Source: Methanobacteriota archaeon
Lineage (GTDB): Archaea > Thermoplasmatota > Poseidoniia > Poseidoniales > Poseidoniaceae
Length of the DNA stretch: 7,498 nt
Direction: 5' to 3'
NCBI GenBank assembly: GCA_002694245.1
Contig: NZLM01000051.1
Span: forward strand, 1 to 7,498
In this document: positions 1 to 6,699 of the stretch, piece after piece
Layout: each line of letters begins with the position of its first letter
How positions within the stretch are numbered: the first letter of the stretch is position 1
The notes under the pieces: generated by a model
What the model saw: the letters and a program-made list of their open reading frames with translations, nothing else
The model's database searches: none
What the model was told of the DNA's origin: nothing
Translations under genes and position numbers: made by a program

Positions 1-72
1 TCGTGAAAATTCCAAAAATCATAAAAGTTCCCATTTTGTTTCGAATCCCTAATTCGCATTCACATCGATAGT

Positions 73-123
73 TCAAAATCTCACGCATGCGCGTGCGGGT
101 AGCTCCTGCGGAACTGCGTTCAC
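73..123 (-). CDS. possible 16-codon divergent leader peptide
   Basis: On the minus strand an unusually good ribosome-binding sequence, AGGAGGTGA (positions 138 down to 130), sits 9 bases before a GTG codon at 123. The frame runs 16 codons (MNAVPQELPARACVRF) to TGA at 73-75. A second minus-strand frame starts with ATG at 88, overlaps its end, and stays open to the window edge (begins MREILNYRCECELG). I recognise neither. The short frame could be a leader peptide of a gene lying to the left, or the ribosome site could be coincidental. Support is only the site and its spacing. Confidence 0.2.
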   Translation of the reverse strand: MNAVPQELPARACVRF

Positions 124-192
124 TCTTCCTCACCTCCTATACATTCAAACAAAATTTCAGTACGTTTAATCCAAAATGCTATAGGAATTATG

Positions 193-342
193 ATGAAAAA
201 TTATACTAGCTATGATCTTATTGAATGGGGGAAACCGTTCAAAAAAAGTCAGCATGCTCTGCCTGAGCCCAGTTTGTCAGAAGTTTTAATACGAGTCACG
301 GCTTCAGTACTTTGTCGTTCTAATCTGTATGTGCAGAAGAGA
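193..342 (+). pseudogene. N-terminal remnant of a zinc-dependent alcohol dehydrogenase, fused to SBP1
   Basis: The first ~50 codons do not belong to a solute-binding protein. They read like the start of medium-chain zinc alcohol dehydrogenases: an opening MKxYxxxEWGKP, then LPEP, then EVLIRVTA, then LCRSNLY where the family has VCHSDLH. The cysteine of that last motif, a catalytic zinc ligand in the family, is kept at residue 42 of the longest frame, but the following His and Asp are Arg and Asn. The rest of the enzyme is absent; the frame passes straight into the signal peptide of the binding protein near codon 48-52. AGGAA at 183-187 lies 5 bases before ATG 193, so the remnant seems to have kept a start signal. 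Homology is from memory of the family; the exact junction is uncertain. Confidence 0.6.
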
Positions 343-1689
343 AAGATTGCACATTACATCATGACTATTTTGGTAATGTTGTTTGTGCTTATGGCTCAGG
401 GGGTGCCTATAGCTTTCGCTAACGAATTGTCTGGTCGACTTATCATCGTAACTTCATTCCCAGAAAATGTTTTCAATCGCTTCAAGTCTGCATTCAATGA
501 ACGACATCCAAGAATCAAGATACATGTACGATCTAAAAAAACATCTGCTGCTATATCTTTTATTCAGGAAGCCAAGGGTGAACCAGCTGATATTTTGTGG
601 GCCTCAGCACCAGACGCTTTTGAAGTATTAAAGAAATCTGGTCACTTGGAAAAGGTCTTTAGATCTAAAATCAAATCAAATCAGCATATTCTTGGGTATC
701 CAGTCGATGACCCTGCAGGATATTACAGGGGATTTGCCATTTCTGGTTATGGAATTATGTGGAACCGAGATTATTTAAATCTACATAATTTGCCTGAACC
801 GCGTCATTGGGATGATCTCCGAAACCCTGATTACATGGGTCATATTGGGATCTCGGCTCCATCTCGCTCAGGTAGTATGCACTTAATCATTGAAACTATT
901 TTACAAGGAAAGGGTTGGGATGAAGGCTGGTCGACTTTGATGGAAATCGCTGGCAATCTCGCGACAGTTACGGCTCGAAGCTTCGGTGTACTCGATGGTG
1001 TGAAGAGAGGAAGATTCGGTGTTGGGCCCGTAATTGACTTTTTTGGTTTATCAGCCATCGCTACTGGAGCCCCAGTTGGATTTACTTATTCGGATGCAAC
1101 AGTTTTTCTACCAGCAAATATAGCTCTTTTGAAAAATGGTAAGAATCCAGATGTGGCTAAGGCTTTTGTCAAATTTATTCTTTCATCTGAAGGTCAAAAA
1201 ATACTTTTAGAACCTGAGATCAGTCGATTACCGATAGACCCTGAGATCTATTTGGAATTGCCAAATGGATATCCAAATCCTTTCGACGAAAATTTGACAA
1301 AAAAGGGAATTCGTTTTGATACAGAACTATCAAGGACGCGATATCATCTGGTTAATAACCTTTTTGACATAATGATTACCTACCGATTACGTAGCTTAAC
1401 CAAATCTTGGTCCATTGTTCGAGAAGCTGAATCGTTGGTATTAAAAGCTGAAAAAATTTCGTTGGTGGAAAGTTTGAAAGAAGCTCGTCGTTTGATAAGT
1501 CTCGTGCCAGTGACAGCTAATCAAGCTGAGGATCCATCGTTTTCAAGTGGTTTTATTCGTCGAAGACCCGGTTTACCTATACCACCAAATCAGATTGTAC
1601 TTGAAAAAAAATGGGAAAAGTTTGCTAAGACAAATCATTTAAAGGCAATTAATTTGGTCAAAGAAACGATGGAAGAATTAACAAAATAG
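193..1689 (+). CDS. periplasmic solute-binding protein, PgtC/AfuA-like, probable co-sensor for the adjacent kinase (SBP1)
   Basis: This is an extracellular solute-binding protein of the ferric/AfuA/PgtC superfamily, expected in the periplasm. Numbering from ATG 190, residues 48-77 form a Sec signal (QKRK, a hydrophobic stretch, then AFA before Asn78). The mature domain starts LSGRLIIVTS and shows ILWASAPDAFEVL (135-147), SGYGIMWN (185-192), SAPSRSGSMH (222-231) and RSFGVLDGV (263-271). From memory, the SxPSRS, GNL, RSFGV and C-terminal VPV segments recur in Salmonella PgtC. It is paralogous to SBP2 downstream. The start is ambiguous: ATG 193 has the only well-placed ribosome site but adds the dehydrogenase-like tail; GTG 331 or ATG 361 would give a normal secreted protein of about 452 or 442 residues but lack good ribosome sites. 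It lies 17 bases before the kinase gene, which suggests a role in signalling (as with PgtC-PgtB or TorT-TorS) rather than bulk transport. The ligand is unknown; a phosphorylated small molecule is a guess from the homologues. Confidence 0.85.
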   Translation: MKNYTSYDLIEWGKPFKKSQHALPEPSLSEVLIRVTASVLCRSNLYVQKRKIAHYIMTILVMLFVLMAQGVPIAFANELSGRLIIVTSFPENVFNRFKSAFNERHPRIKIHVRSKKTSAAISFIQEAKGEPADILWASAPDAFEVLKKSGHLEKVFRSKIKSNQHILGYPVDDPAGYYRGFAISGYGIMWNRDYLNLHNLPEPRHWDDLRNPDYMGHIGISAPSRSGSMHLIIETILQGKGWDEGWSTLMEIAGNLATVTARSFGVLDGVKRGRFGVGPVIDFFGLSAIATGAPVGFTYSDATVFLPANIALLKNGKNPDVAKAFVKFILSSEGQKILLEPEISRLPIDPEIYLELPNGYPNPFDENLTKKGIRFDTELSRTRYHLVNNLFDIMITYRLRSLTKSWSIVREAESLVLKAEKISLVESLKEARRLISLVPVTANQAEDPSFSSGFIRRRPGLPIPPNQIVLEKKWEKFAKTNHLKAINLVKETMEELTK

Positions 1690-1706
1690 AAAATCGAAGT
1701 GCAACG

Positions 1707-3632
1707 ATGAGTTTTTTACACTTCTCAAGTATTCGAGGCAGGTTATTTCTAGCTTTTGGAAGCGTTGCTGCTATGACAGTTCTTGCGACATCGATTGCGT
1801 GGATATCATTTGGTGGAGTCGGTGATAGCCTTAAAAAAATTGTTAAATACAATATACCCACAGTTATGTTGGCAGCCAGTCTCGCGGAAAAAAGTGCTGT
1901 AATTACTGCTACTGCTCCAGCTCTAGCTGCCGCAGAAAGTGAATTTGAACGAGCTAGAACTTGGTTAATCCTTTCTGAAAATCTAAATGACATCAGAAAT
2001 TTACTGGAAGAAGTTGACGTTATTGTGCTTGGCCATAAATCTAAATCCTCAATCCTTAGCATGATTGATGGTTTACAGGCTAACCTAAGCGCACTTGACA
2101 CGAATGTCCGAAAACAATTCTGGTTCAGGGAGCGCAATGCCGATCTAGTTGACAGGTTGAGGTGGACACATACAGATTTCCTTGACGAAGTAGAGCCGAT
2201 GATTGAAGACGCTCGTTTTAGAATAGAGCTTGCCGTAGATTCAGCACAGTCTAGTGATGAAAGAATAGTTAAAAATTTAAGGCTTTCTTTGGAAACGCAG
2301 CGTCAGGCAGCACTTCTTCGTCTCAATGCGACAGGGAATCTAGCCGTAGGTTTGATTGCACGTGCAGCGAGCTTGCCTGATAGCACTTCATTAAATGACA
2401 CTTCGTTATTTCTCAGCGAAGTACAGGGCCGAGCTATTTCAGACATTAACAAATTAAAAGCTCTACCTGAGTCGCTCTCTCTCAGCCAATCACTTCAAGA
2501 TGTAATGGCATTTGCCAGTGGGGATAATGATCTTTTCCAATTGCGACGTGACGAGCTAACAACACTGAGGGATGGTCAAGAGTTGGTTTCCATTAATCAA
2601 GAATTAGTAAGGAGACTTCAAGATTTTATAACTGAGCTTGTCGAGGCTGGTAAAATTTCATCTATAGAAGCAGCAAGTCAATCTGAAACATCTATAGAGA
2701 ATGGCAAACTTATGCTATTGACAGTCGCTGGCTTTAGTCTAATTTTTGCTGTTCTAGTTGTTTGGCTTTACGTTGGTCGTAATCTGGTACGTCGTATTAC
2801 TTTACTTGATGAAAACATGCGGAACATAGCGGAAGGGGATTTAAACACTCACGTTTTTACAGAAGGCAATGATGAGATATCTGAGATGGCTCATTCGCTA
2901 AGAAAATTTCGCGACACCTTGGCAGAAACACAGGCCGAGCTTGTTCAAGCTGGAAAGTTAGCAGCACTTGGTCAATTAGCTGCTGGAGTTGCACATGAAT
3001 TAAATCAACCGCTTGCAGCCATTCGATCCTATGCTTACAACACAAATCGCCTGATGGATAAACAAGAAATGGAAGATGCCAGAGTTGCTTTGAATCGTAT
3101 TTCAGGCTTGGTAGAGCGGATGGCCGGAACTGTTAATCATTTACGAAACTTAGCTCGCCGTCCAACTAAACAGTTAGAGGCCATTGATCTGGGGAAGGTT
3201 TGCAGTGATGCTCTTCAATTACTTGAAGAACGTATTCGTGAAGAAGGTGTCCATATTTCATTTGAGATAGAACCTAGAGTCTGGCAAGTCAAAGCTGAGG
3301 CGATCCGTTTGGAACAAGTGTTTATTAACCTCGTGGGAAATGCAATTGATGCAATGGCGGGAAGTAATAACCCACGCCTTGTGATCTCTGCAAAAGAAAT
3401 TGAAGACAAAATATTGATTTTTATGAAAGATAGCGGGACAGGTATTAAAAACGAAAATCTTGCTCATATTTTTGACCCTTTTTTCACAACAAAAAGCCCT
3501 GGTGAGGGCGTCGGCCTAGGACTTTCGATCTCTTACAACATTATCAAGGATTTTGGTGGATCAATAAGTGTCACCAGCTTACCAGGTGAAATGACAACAT
3601 TCATGATTACTCTAATCAGAGCAGATCAATAA
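1707..3632 (+). CDS. membrane sensor histidine kinase, TorS-like sensor region, PgtB-like role
   Basis: This inner-membrane kinase would phosphorylate the regulator encoded next. Order along 641 residues: transmembrane segment about 12-35; a long, mostly helical periplasmic region about 36-333 whose start (IPTVMLAASLAEKSAVITATAP) recalls TorS-type sensors; second transmembrane segment about 334-356; HAMP linker about 357-408; dimerisation/phosphoacceptor helix with VAHELNQPLAAI and the phosphorylatable His430; then an ATPase domain with N-box NLVGNAIDAM (541-550), G1 DSGTGI (575-580), F-box FDPFFTTK (589-596) and G2 GVGLGLS (601-607). All catalytic motifs are intact. Unlike TorS it has no receiver or HPt domain and ends right after the ATPase domain, as in DctB-type kinases. 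ATG 1707 has a weak ribosome site (GAAG, 7 bases upstream). The gaps of 17 bases before and 12 after imply cotranscription. The periplasmic part is a likely docking surface for ligand-bound SBP1 (inference). Confidence 0.93.
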   Translation: MSFLHFSSIRGRLFLAFGSVAAMTVLATSIAWISFGGVGDSLKKIVKYNIPTVMLAASLAEKSAVITATAPALAAAESEFERARTWLILSENLNDIRNLLEEVDVIVLGHKSKSSILSMIDGLQANLSALDTNVRKQFWFRERNADLVDRLRWTHTDFLDEVEPMIEDARFRIELAVDSAQSSDERIVKNLRLSLETQRQAALLRLNATGNLAVGLIARAASLPDSTSLNDTSLFLSEVQGRAISDINKLKALPESLSLSQSLQDVMAFASGDNDLFQLRRDELTTLRDGQELVSINQELVRRLQDFITELVEAGKISSIEAASQSETSIENGKLMLLTVAGFSLIFAVLVVWLYVGRNLVRRITLLDENMRNIAEGDLNTHVFTEGNDEISEMAHSLRKFRDTLAETQAELVQAGKLAALGQLAAGVAHELNQPLAAIRSYAYNTNRLMDKQEMEDARVALNRISGLVERMAGTVNHLRNLARRPTKQLEAIDLGKVCSDALQLLEERIREEGVHISFEIEPRVWQVKAEAIRLEQVFINLVGNAIDAMAGSNNPRLVISAKEIEDKILIFMKDSGTGIKNENLAHIFDPFFTTKSPGEGVGLGLSISYNIIKDFGGSISVTSLPGEMTTFMITLIRADQ

Positions 3633-3644
3633 GATTACTAAAAA

Positions 3645-4997
3645 ATGGGCATGAACCTATTTGGACCTGTGATCTTTATTGACGATGAAGAGGAAGTCAG
3701 GCTCTCTGGAGCCCAGGCACTAGAGATTGAAGGTTTTGAAGTAATCCCTCTAGATTCTGCGAAAGCAGCATTAGATTACATCTCTGTTACCTGGCCAGGC
3801 ATAATCGTTACCGACGTAAAGATGCCATTTATTAATGGCTTGGAATTACTAGACCGAACAGTAGCCATCGATAAGGATCTTCCAGTCGTGCTAATTACTG
3901 GTCATGGTGATGTTTCAATGGCTGTAGATGCAATGCATGCAGGAGCCTATGACTTCATCGAAAAACCAGCAGATATGGAGCGTCTTATCGATGTAGTTCG
4001 TCGCGCTTCAGAAAAACGGAACTTAATTTTGGAGAATCGGGCACTTCGTATGGCGCGTGAGCCAGATTCTGAAATAGAGCGCCGGATTATGGGATTAGCG
4101 CCTTCAATGTTAGAGGTTCGGAAAACCCTAATAGACATTGCAGATACAAATGTGGATGTTCTTATCCATGGAGAAACTGGCACTGGTAAAGAGTTAGTTG
4201 CACGCTGTTTACATGATTACGGATTCAGGCGGGAGAAACGGTTTGTAGCATTGAATTGCGGTGCACTTCCTGAGTCAATTATTGAAAGTGAATTATTTGG
4301 ACATGAAGCTGGTGCCTTCACTGGTGCAAACAAGAGACGAATCGGAAAGATTGAGTATGCTGGAGGGGGGACTTTATTTCTAGATGAAGTTGAGAGTATG
4401 CCCTTAGCTATTCAAGTCCGGCTACTTCGTGTTCTACAGGAACGTACTATAGAAAGGCTTGGCGGAAATGAGACAATTCCTGTGGATGTACGTGTAATAG
4501 CTGCTACTAAGAAAAATTTGCTTGAATTAGCTAGTGATGAGAGGTTTCGAGAAGATCTTTATTATCGTCTCCATGTTGCGAGTATATCTCTGCCACCGTT
4601 GAGGGAAAGACTTGAAGATATTCCAACCCTATTTCGACGCTTTGTTGAGGAAGCTAGTGATCGGTTTCGAAGAATCACACCAGAGATTAACGAAACAACT
4701 ATTCAGGAACTGTTAGCACGTGTGTGGCCTGGTAATGTTCGTGAATTAAAAAATGTTGCTGAAAGGTTTGTACTTGGAATGGTAGTTACAAAAACTGATG
4801 ATATAAATACTTCTGATTATAGTTTAGGGGAATCGTTAACGGATAAAGTTTCAGCCTTCGAGTGCGAGACCATTAAGGACTCATTAACTAAAAATTCTGG
4901 TCGTATTGGTAAGACAGCTGAGTCCTTGAAAATTCCCCGAAAAAAACTTTACCTTCGGATGCAAAAATATGGATTGAATCCAGATAAGTTTAAATGA
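3645..4997 (+). CDS. sigma-54-dependent response regulator, NtrC/DctD family, PgtA-like role
   Basis: This cytoplasmic transcription activator works with sigma-54 RNA polymerase. Receiver domain (about 7-122): acidic pocket Asp13/Asp14, phosphoacceptor Asp57 in IVTDVKMP, Thr85 and Lys107. AAA+ domain (about 145-380): Walker A GETGTGKE (176-183), sigma-54-contacting loop GAFTGA (223-228), Walker B GTLFLDEVE (242-250), arginine-finger region REDLYYRL (302-309), and sensor II WPGNVRELKN (361-370). A Fis-type helix-turn-helix ends the protein (about 410-445, GRIGKTAESLKIPRKKLYLRMQ), the expected DNA-binding part. Length (450) is usual and no key residue is missing. The start is uncertain between ATG 3645 and in-frame ATG 3651; neither has a clear ribosome site, and translation may be coupled to the kinase stop 12 bases upstream. 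The sigma-54 promoter 118 bases past its stop codon is the obvious target. Confidence 0.95.
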   Translation: MGMNLFGPVIFIDDEEEVRLSGAQALEIEGFEVIPLDSAKAALDYISVTWPGIIVTDVKMPFINGLELLDRTVAIDKDLPVVLITGHGDVSMAVDAMHAGAYDFIEKPADMERLIDVVRRASEKRNLILENRALRMAREPDSEIERRIMGLAPSMLEVRKTLIDIADTNVDVLIHGETGTGKELVARCLHDYGFRREKRFVALNCGALPESIIESELFGHEAGAFTGANKRRIGKIEYAGGGTLFLDEVESMPLAIQVRLLRVLQERTIERLGGNETIPVDVRVIAATKKNLLELASDERFREDLYYRLHVASISLPPLRERLEDIPTLFRRFVEEASDRFRRITPEINETTIQELLARVWPGNVRELKNVAERFVLGMVVTKTDDINTSDYSLGESLTDKVSAFECETIKDSLTKNSGRIGKTAESLKIPRKKLYLRMQKYGLNPDKFK

Positions 4998-5005
4998 TTT
5001 TATGT

Positions 5006-5040
5006 GTCAAAATTGGCTCAATATGAGTCAAAATCGCCCA
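5006..5040 (+). promoter_or_regulatory. candidate enhancer (activator binding site): palindrome plus phased direct repeats
   Basis: An imperfect palindrome, TTGGCTCAATATGAGTCAA, occupies 5013-5031; seven of eight arm pairs match around a 3-base centre. Overlapping it, GTCAAAAT occurs at 5006-5013 and 5027-5034, 21 bp apart, about two helical turns. The centre lies about 120 bp upstream of the predicted start of the sigma-54 promoter, a typical distance for an NtrC-family enhancer. That the neighbouring regulator binds here is inference. Confidence 0.45.
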
Positions 5041-5046
5041 GATATT

Positions 5047-5060
5047 CATCAATTTTTTTA
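5047..5060 (+). promoter_or_regulatory. IHF-like site between enhancer and sigma-54 promoter
   Basis: CATCAATTTTTTTA carries the ATCAA-N4-TT core of the IHF consensus (WATCAANNNNTTR) but misses the outer W and R positions, so it matches 7 of 9 defined positions. It lies in a very AT-rich stretch between the candidate enhancer and the -24/-12 promoter, where DNA bending by IHF is common at sigma-54 promoters. AT-rich sequence gives such matches by chance, so this is tentative. Confidence 0.3.
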
Positions 5061-5080
5061 TTATTAATTACAATTATATC

Positions 5081-5104
5081 AGACTATTAAGGGGAATATA
5101 GTCT
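5081..5104 (+). repeat. perfect 7-bp inverted repeat just upstream of the sigma-54 promoter
   Basis: AGACTAT (5081-5087) and ATAGTCT (5098-5104) are exact inverted copies separated by 10 bases. The centre is about 50 bp upstream of the predicted transcription start. It could be a second activator site or an operator for another regulator. No T-run follows and the stem is AT-rich, so a terminator for the regulator gene is unlikely. Confidence 0.4.
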
Positions 5105-5114
5105 TGCCTAATGC

Positions 5115-5132
5115 TTGGCATATCGAATGCAG
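5115..5132 (+). promoter_or_regulatory. sigma-54 (-24/-12) promoter of the SBP2 transport operon
   Basis: TTGGCATATCGAATGCAG fits the sigma-54 consensus TGGCAC-N5-TTGCA closely: GG at 5117-5118 and GC at 5129-5130, separated by exactly 10 bases, with TGGCA and TGCA around them. Transcription should begin near 5142, giving a leader of about 66 bases before ATG 5208. The gene immediately upstream encodes a sigma-54-dependent activator, which strongly supports the call. Confidence 0.8.
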
Positions 5133-5146
5133 AATCATTCTCTCAG

Positions 5147-5172
5147 CTACTTCATTAGTAGTGTTGAAGTAG
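5147..5172 (+). promoter_or_regulatory. hairpin in the 5' leader of SBP2 mRNA
   Basis: CTACTTCA (5147-5154) and TGAAGTAG (5165-5172) pair perfectly over 8 bp around a 10-base loop. The stem begins about 5 bases after the predicted transcription start and leaves the ribosome site free, 22 bases further on. This position suits a 5' stabilising structure for a highly expressed binding-protein transcript. It has no T-run and does not look like a terminator. Confidence 0.45.
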
Positions 5173-5207
5173 ATAATTAATTTTCTAATTTAATAAGGAG
5201 ATTGTTT

Positions 5208-6539
5208 ATGAAAAGTACGTTCGCAATTGCTGCTGCAATAGGCCTTGCAGTCGCCTCGGTTCCTGCATACGCCCTCAGTGGTAAGCTTACTATTGTGACT
5301 TCTTATCCCACGGATACCACTGCAACTTTCGAAAAAGCTTTCGAAAAGAAATATCCTAGCATTGATGTAGAGATGCTTAAGAAAAAGACAACAGCCGGCA
5401 TTAAATATCTTCAGGAAACAGCAGATAATAACCAGGCTGATATGTTTTGGGCTTCTGCACCTGATGCCTTTGAAGTGTTAAAGGGTGATGACCTATTAGT
5501 CAAATATGACGTCAAGGTTGGTGGGATCCCAGAGAAAGTCGGTTCATTTCCAATTAACGACCCCGAAGGTTACTACAAAGGTTTCGCAGCATCTGGATAT
5601 GGAATTATGTGGAACGAGCGTTATTTAAAGGCCAAAAAACTTCCACCCCCAATGGAATGGGCTGACCTAAAAAAACCTATCTATCACGGACATGCCGGTA
5701 TGAGTGCCCCATCTCGCTCAGGCACTACCCATCTGACCGTCGAGACTGTTTTGCAGGGCATGGGTTGGAAAGAAGGCTGGGCAGAGTGGAAGGCAATAGC
5801 TGGTAATTTTAAAACGGTCACTGAGCGAAGTTTTGGTGTTCCAGATGGAGTCAATTCGGGATCTTTTGGAGCTGGGATCGTTATCGATTTTTTCGGTCTT
5901 TCATCGCAGGCATCAGGTTTCCCGGTTGGCTTTAATTACCCCAAAGTAACTACTCTAGTACCGGCTAATATTGCTATTGTTAAAAATGCTCCTAACTCAA
6001 AAGCAGCTGGCGCTTTTATTGAGTTTATATTGTCCACAGAGGGTCAGGAATTATTATTAGATCCAAAGATCCGCCGTCTTCCCGTTAACCCAGCTACTTA
6101 TGCAAAAGCACCAAAAGATTTTCCAAATCCTTTTAAGGACAAAACGATTGGTGCAGCAGTTAAATTCGATCTTGCACTGTCAAAAGGTCGTTATAATGTC
6201 ATTAACTCTTTATTTGATGTGATGATCACTTATCGCTTAGATGATCTGCGTGAAGCTATTAGAGCGATTCAAAAAGCTGAAGCTAAGCTTGTTGGTAAAA
6301 GTAATTCTGAAGCTTCAAATTTGATTGCAGAAGCACGTGCTTTAGTAAACGAAGTTCCTGTTTCTGAAGCTCAGGCTAGTGAGTCTGACTTCAACAAGAT
6401 CTTTAAGAAAAAACGAAAGAAAGCAACTACGAAGGTTACTGGTCGACAGGCAGAATTAGAGAGTGAATGGGATAGTATGGTCATGGCTAACTACGCTAAG
6501 GCCAAGGAACTGGCTGACAAAGCATATTCCATGCTCTAG
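5208..6539 (+). CDS. ABC transporter periplasmic substrate-binding protein, PgtC/AfuA-like (SBP2)
   Basis: This should be the ligand-capturing subunit of the ABC importer whose permease follows. The start is ATG 5208, supported by AAGGAG at 5195-5200 (7-base spacing) and a clean signal peptide at 1-22 (MKSTF, hydrophobic core, cleavage after AYA). The mature 421 residues share with SBP1 the segments LSGKLTIVTS (23-32), FWASAPDAFEVL (80-91), SGYGIMWN (129-136), SAPSRSGTTH (166-175), RSFGVPDGV (207-215), VIDFFGLSS and LFDVMITYRL (335-344). Roughly half of the residues agree by eye, so the two are paralogues. A lysine/arginine-rich patch lies near 399-406. It has its own sigma-54 promoter and is followed by a terminator-like hairpin, an arrangement that lets binding protein outnumber permease. 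Generic annotation would call it ferric-iron binding, but PgtC/AfuA similarity points more to a phosphorylated organic solute; the ligand is not shown by the sequence. Confidence 0.92.
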   Translation: MKSTFAIAAAIGLAVASVPAYALSGKLTIVTSYPTDTTATFEKAFEKKYPSIDVEMLKKKTTAGIKYLQETADNNQADMFWASAPDAFEVLKGDDLLVKYDVKVGGIPEKVGSFPINDPEGYYKGFAASGYGIMWNERYLKAKKLPPPMEWADLKKPIYHGHAGMSAPSRSGTTHLTVETVLQGMGWKEGWAEWKAIAGNFKTVTERSFGVPDGVNSGSFGAGIVIDFFGLSSQASGFPVGFNYPKVTTLVPANIAIVKNAPNSKAAGAFIEFILSTEGQELLLDPKIRRLPVNPATYAKAPKDFPNPFKDKTIGAAVKFDLALSKGRYNVINSLFDVMITYRLDDLREAIRAIQKAEAKLVGKSNSEASNLIAEARALVNEVPVSEAQASESDFNKIFKKKRKKATTKVTGRQAELESEWDSMVMANYAKAKELADKAYSML

Positions 6540-6618
6540 TCTCATCATTGATGGCAAAGCTTCTATTTTTGATGCAGCGCTGAGTTGTTATCACTATAAG
6601 TCTTACCAGTTTTAATAA

Positions 6619-6650
6619 AACTGCCACTCTAGGGTGGCAGTTCCTCATTT
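6619..6650 (+). terminator. intrinsic-terminator-like hairpin between SBP2 and permease
   Basis: AACTGCCAC (6619-6627) and GTGGCAGTT (6634-6642) form a perfect 9-bp stem with a 6-base loop, followed by TTCCTCATTT, an imperfect T-rich tail. It lies 80 bases after the SBP2 stop. The permease downstream has no evident sigma-54 site of its own, so the hairpin probably causes partial termination and protects the 3' end of the upstream message, giving more binding protein than membrane subunit. Confidence 0.65.
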
Positions 6651-6699
6651 TGATGCATCCCTTGTGTAAAATATCATTTGAAGAATCAAGCAATTAGAA

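Noticed and set aside
36..56. TTCGAATCCC, resembling a tRNA T-loop.
   Set aside because: The flanking bases do not pair into a T-stem and no acceptor, D or anticodon arms can be built around it.
96..138. Ordered partial resemblance to the 3' end of 16S rRNA: GGTAGC, then GGAAC and TGCG, then TCACCTCCT.
   Set aside because: The conserved GTCGTAACAA block expected just upstream is missing, one base is lost, and the gap before TCACCTCCT is too long. Probably coincidence; aligning the region to 16S genes would settle it.
1..189. A sigma-54 promoter for the SBP1-kinase-regulator operon.
   Set aside because: The GG pairs in the GC-rich patch at 96-111 have no GC at the required 10-base spacing. 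TATACA (139-144) and TGCTATAGG (177-185) resemble -10 elements but lack a properly spaced -35, so no promoter is called.
1658..2137. 159-codon minus-strand open frame.
   Set aside because: It lies opposite the start of the intact kinase gene, shows no recognisable domain and no ribosome site; it is a shadow frame. The other minus-strand frames opposite SBP1, the kinase, the regulator and the SBP2 end are rejected on the same grounds.
5208..6539. Annotation of SBP2 as a ferric iron-binding protein.
   Set aside because: The tandem tyrosines that bind iron in FbpA-type proteins are not evident in the second half; the only tandem tyrosines, near 122-123, lie in a segment too early for that role. 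The overall motifs fit PgtC/AfuA better.
6575..6582. CAGCGCTG palindrome after SBP2.
   Set aside because: Eight-base self-complementary sequence with no loop or T-run; no functional meaning can be supported.
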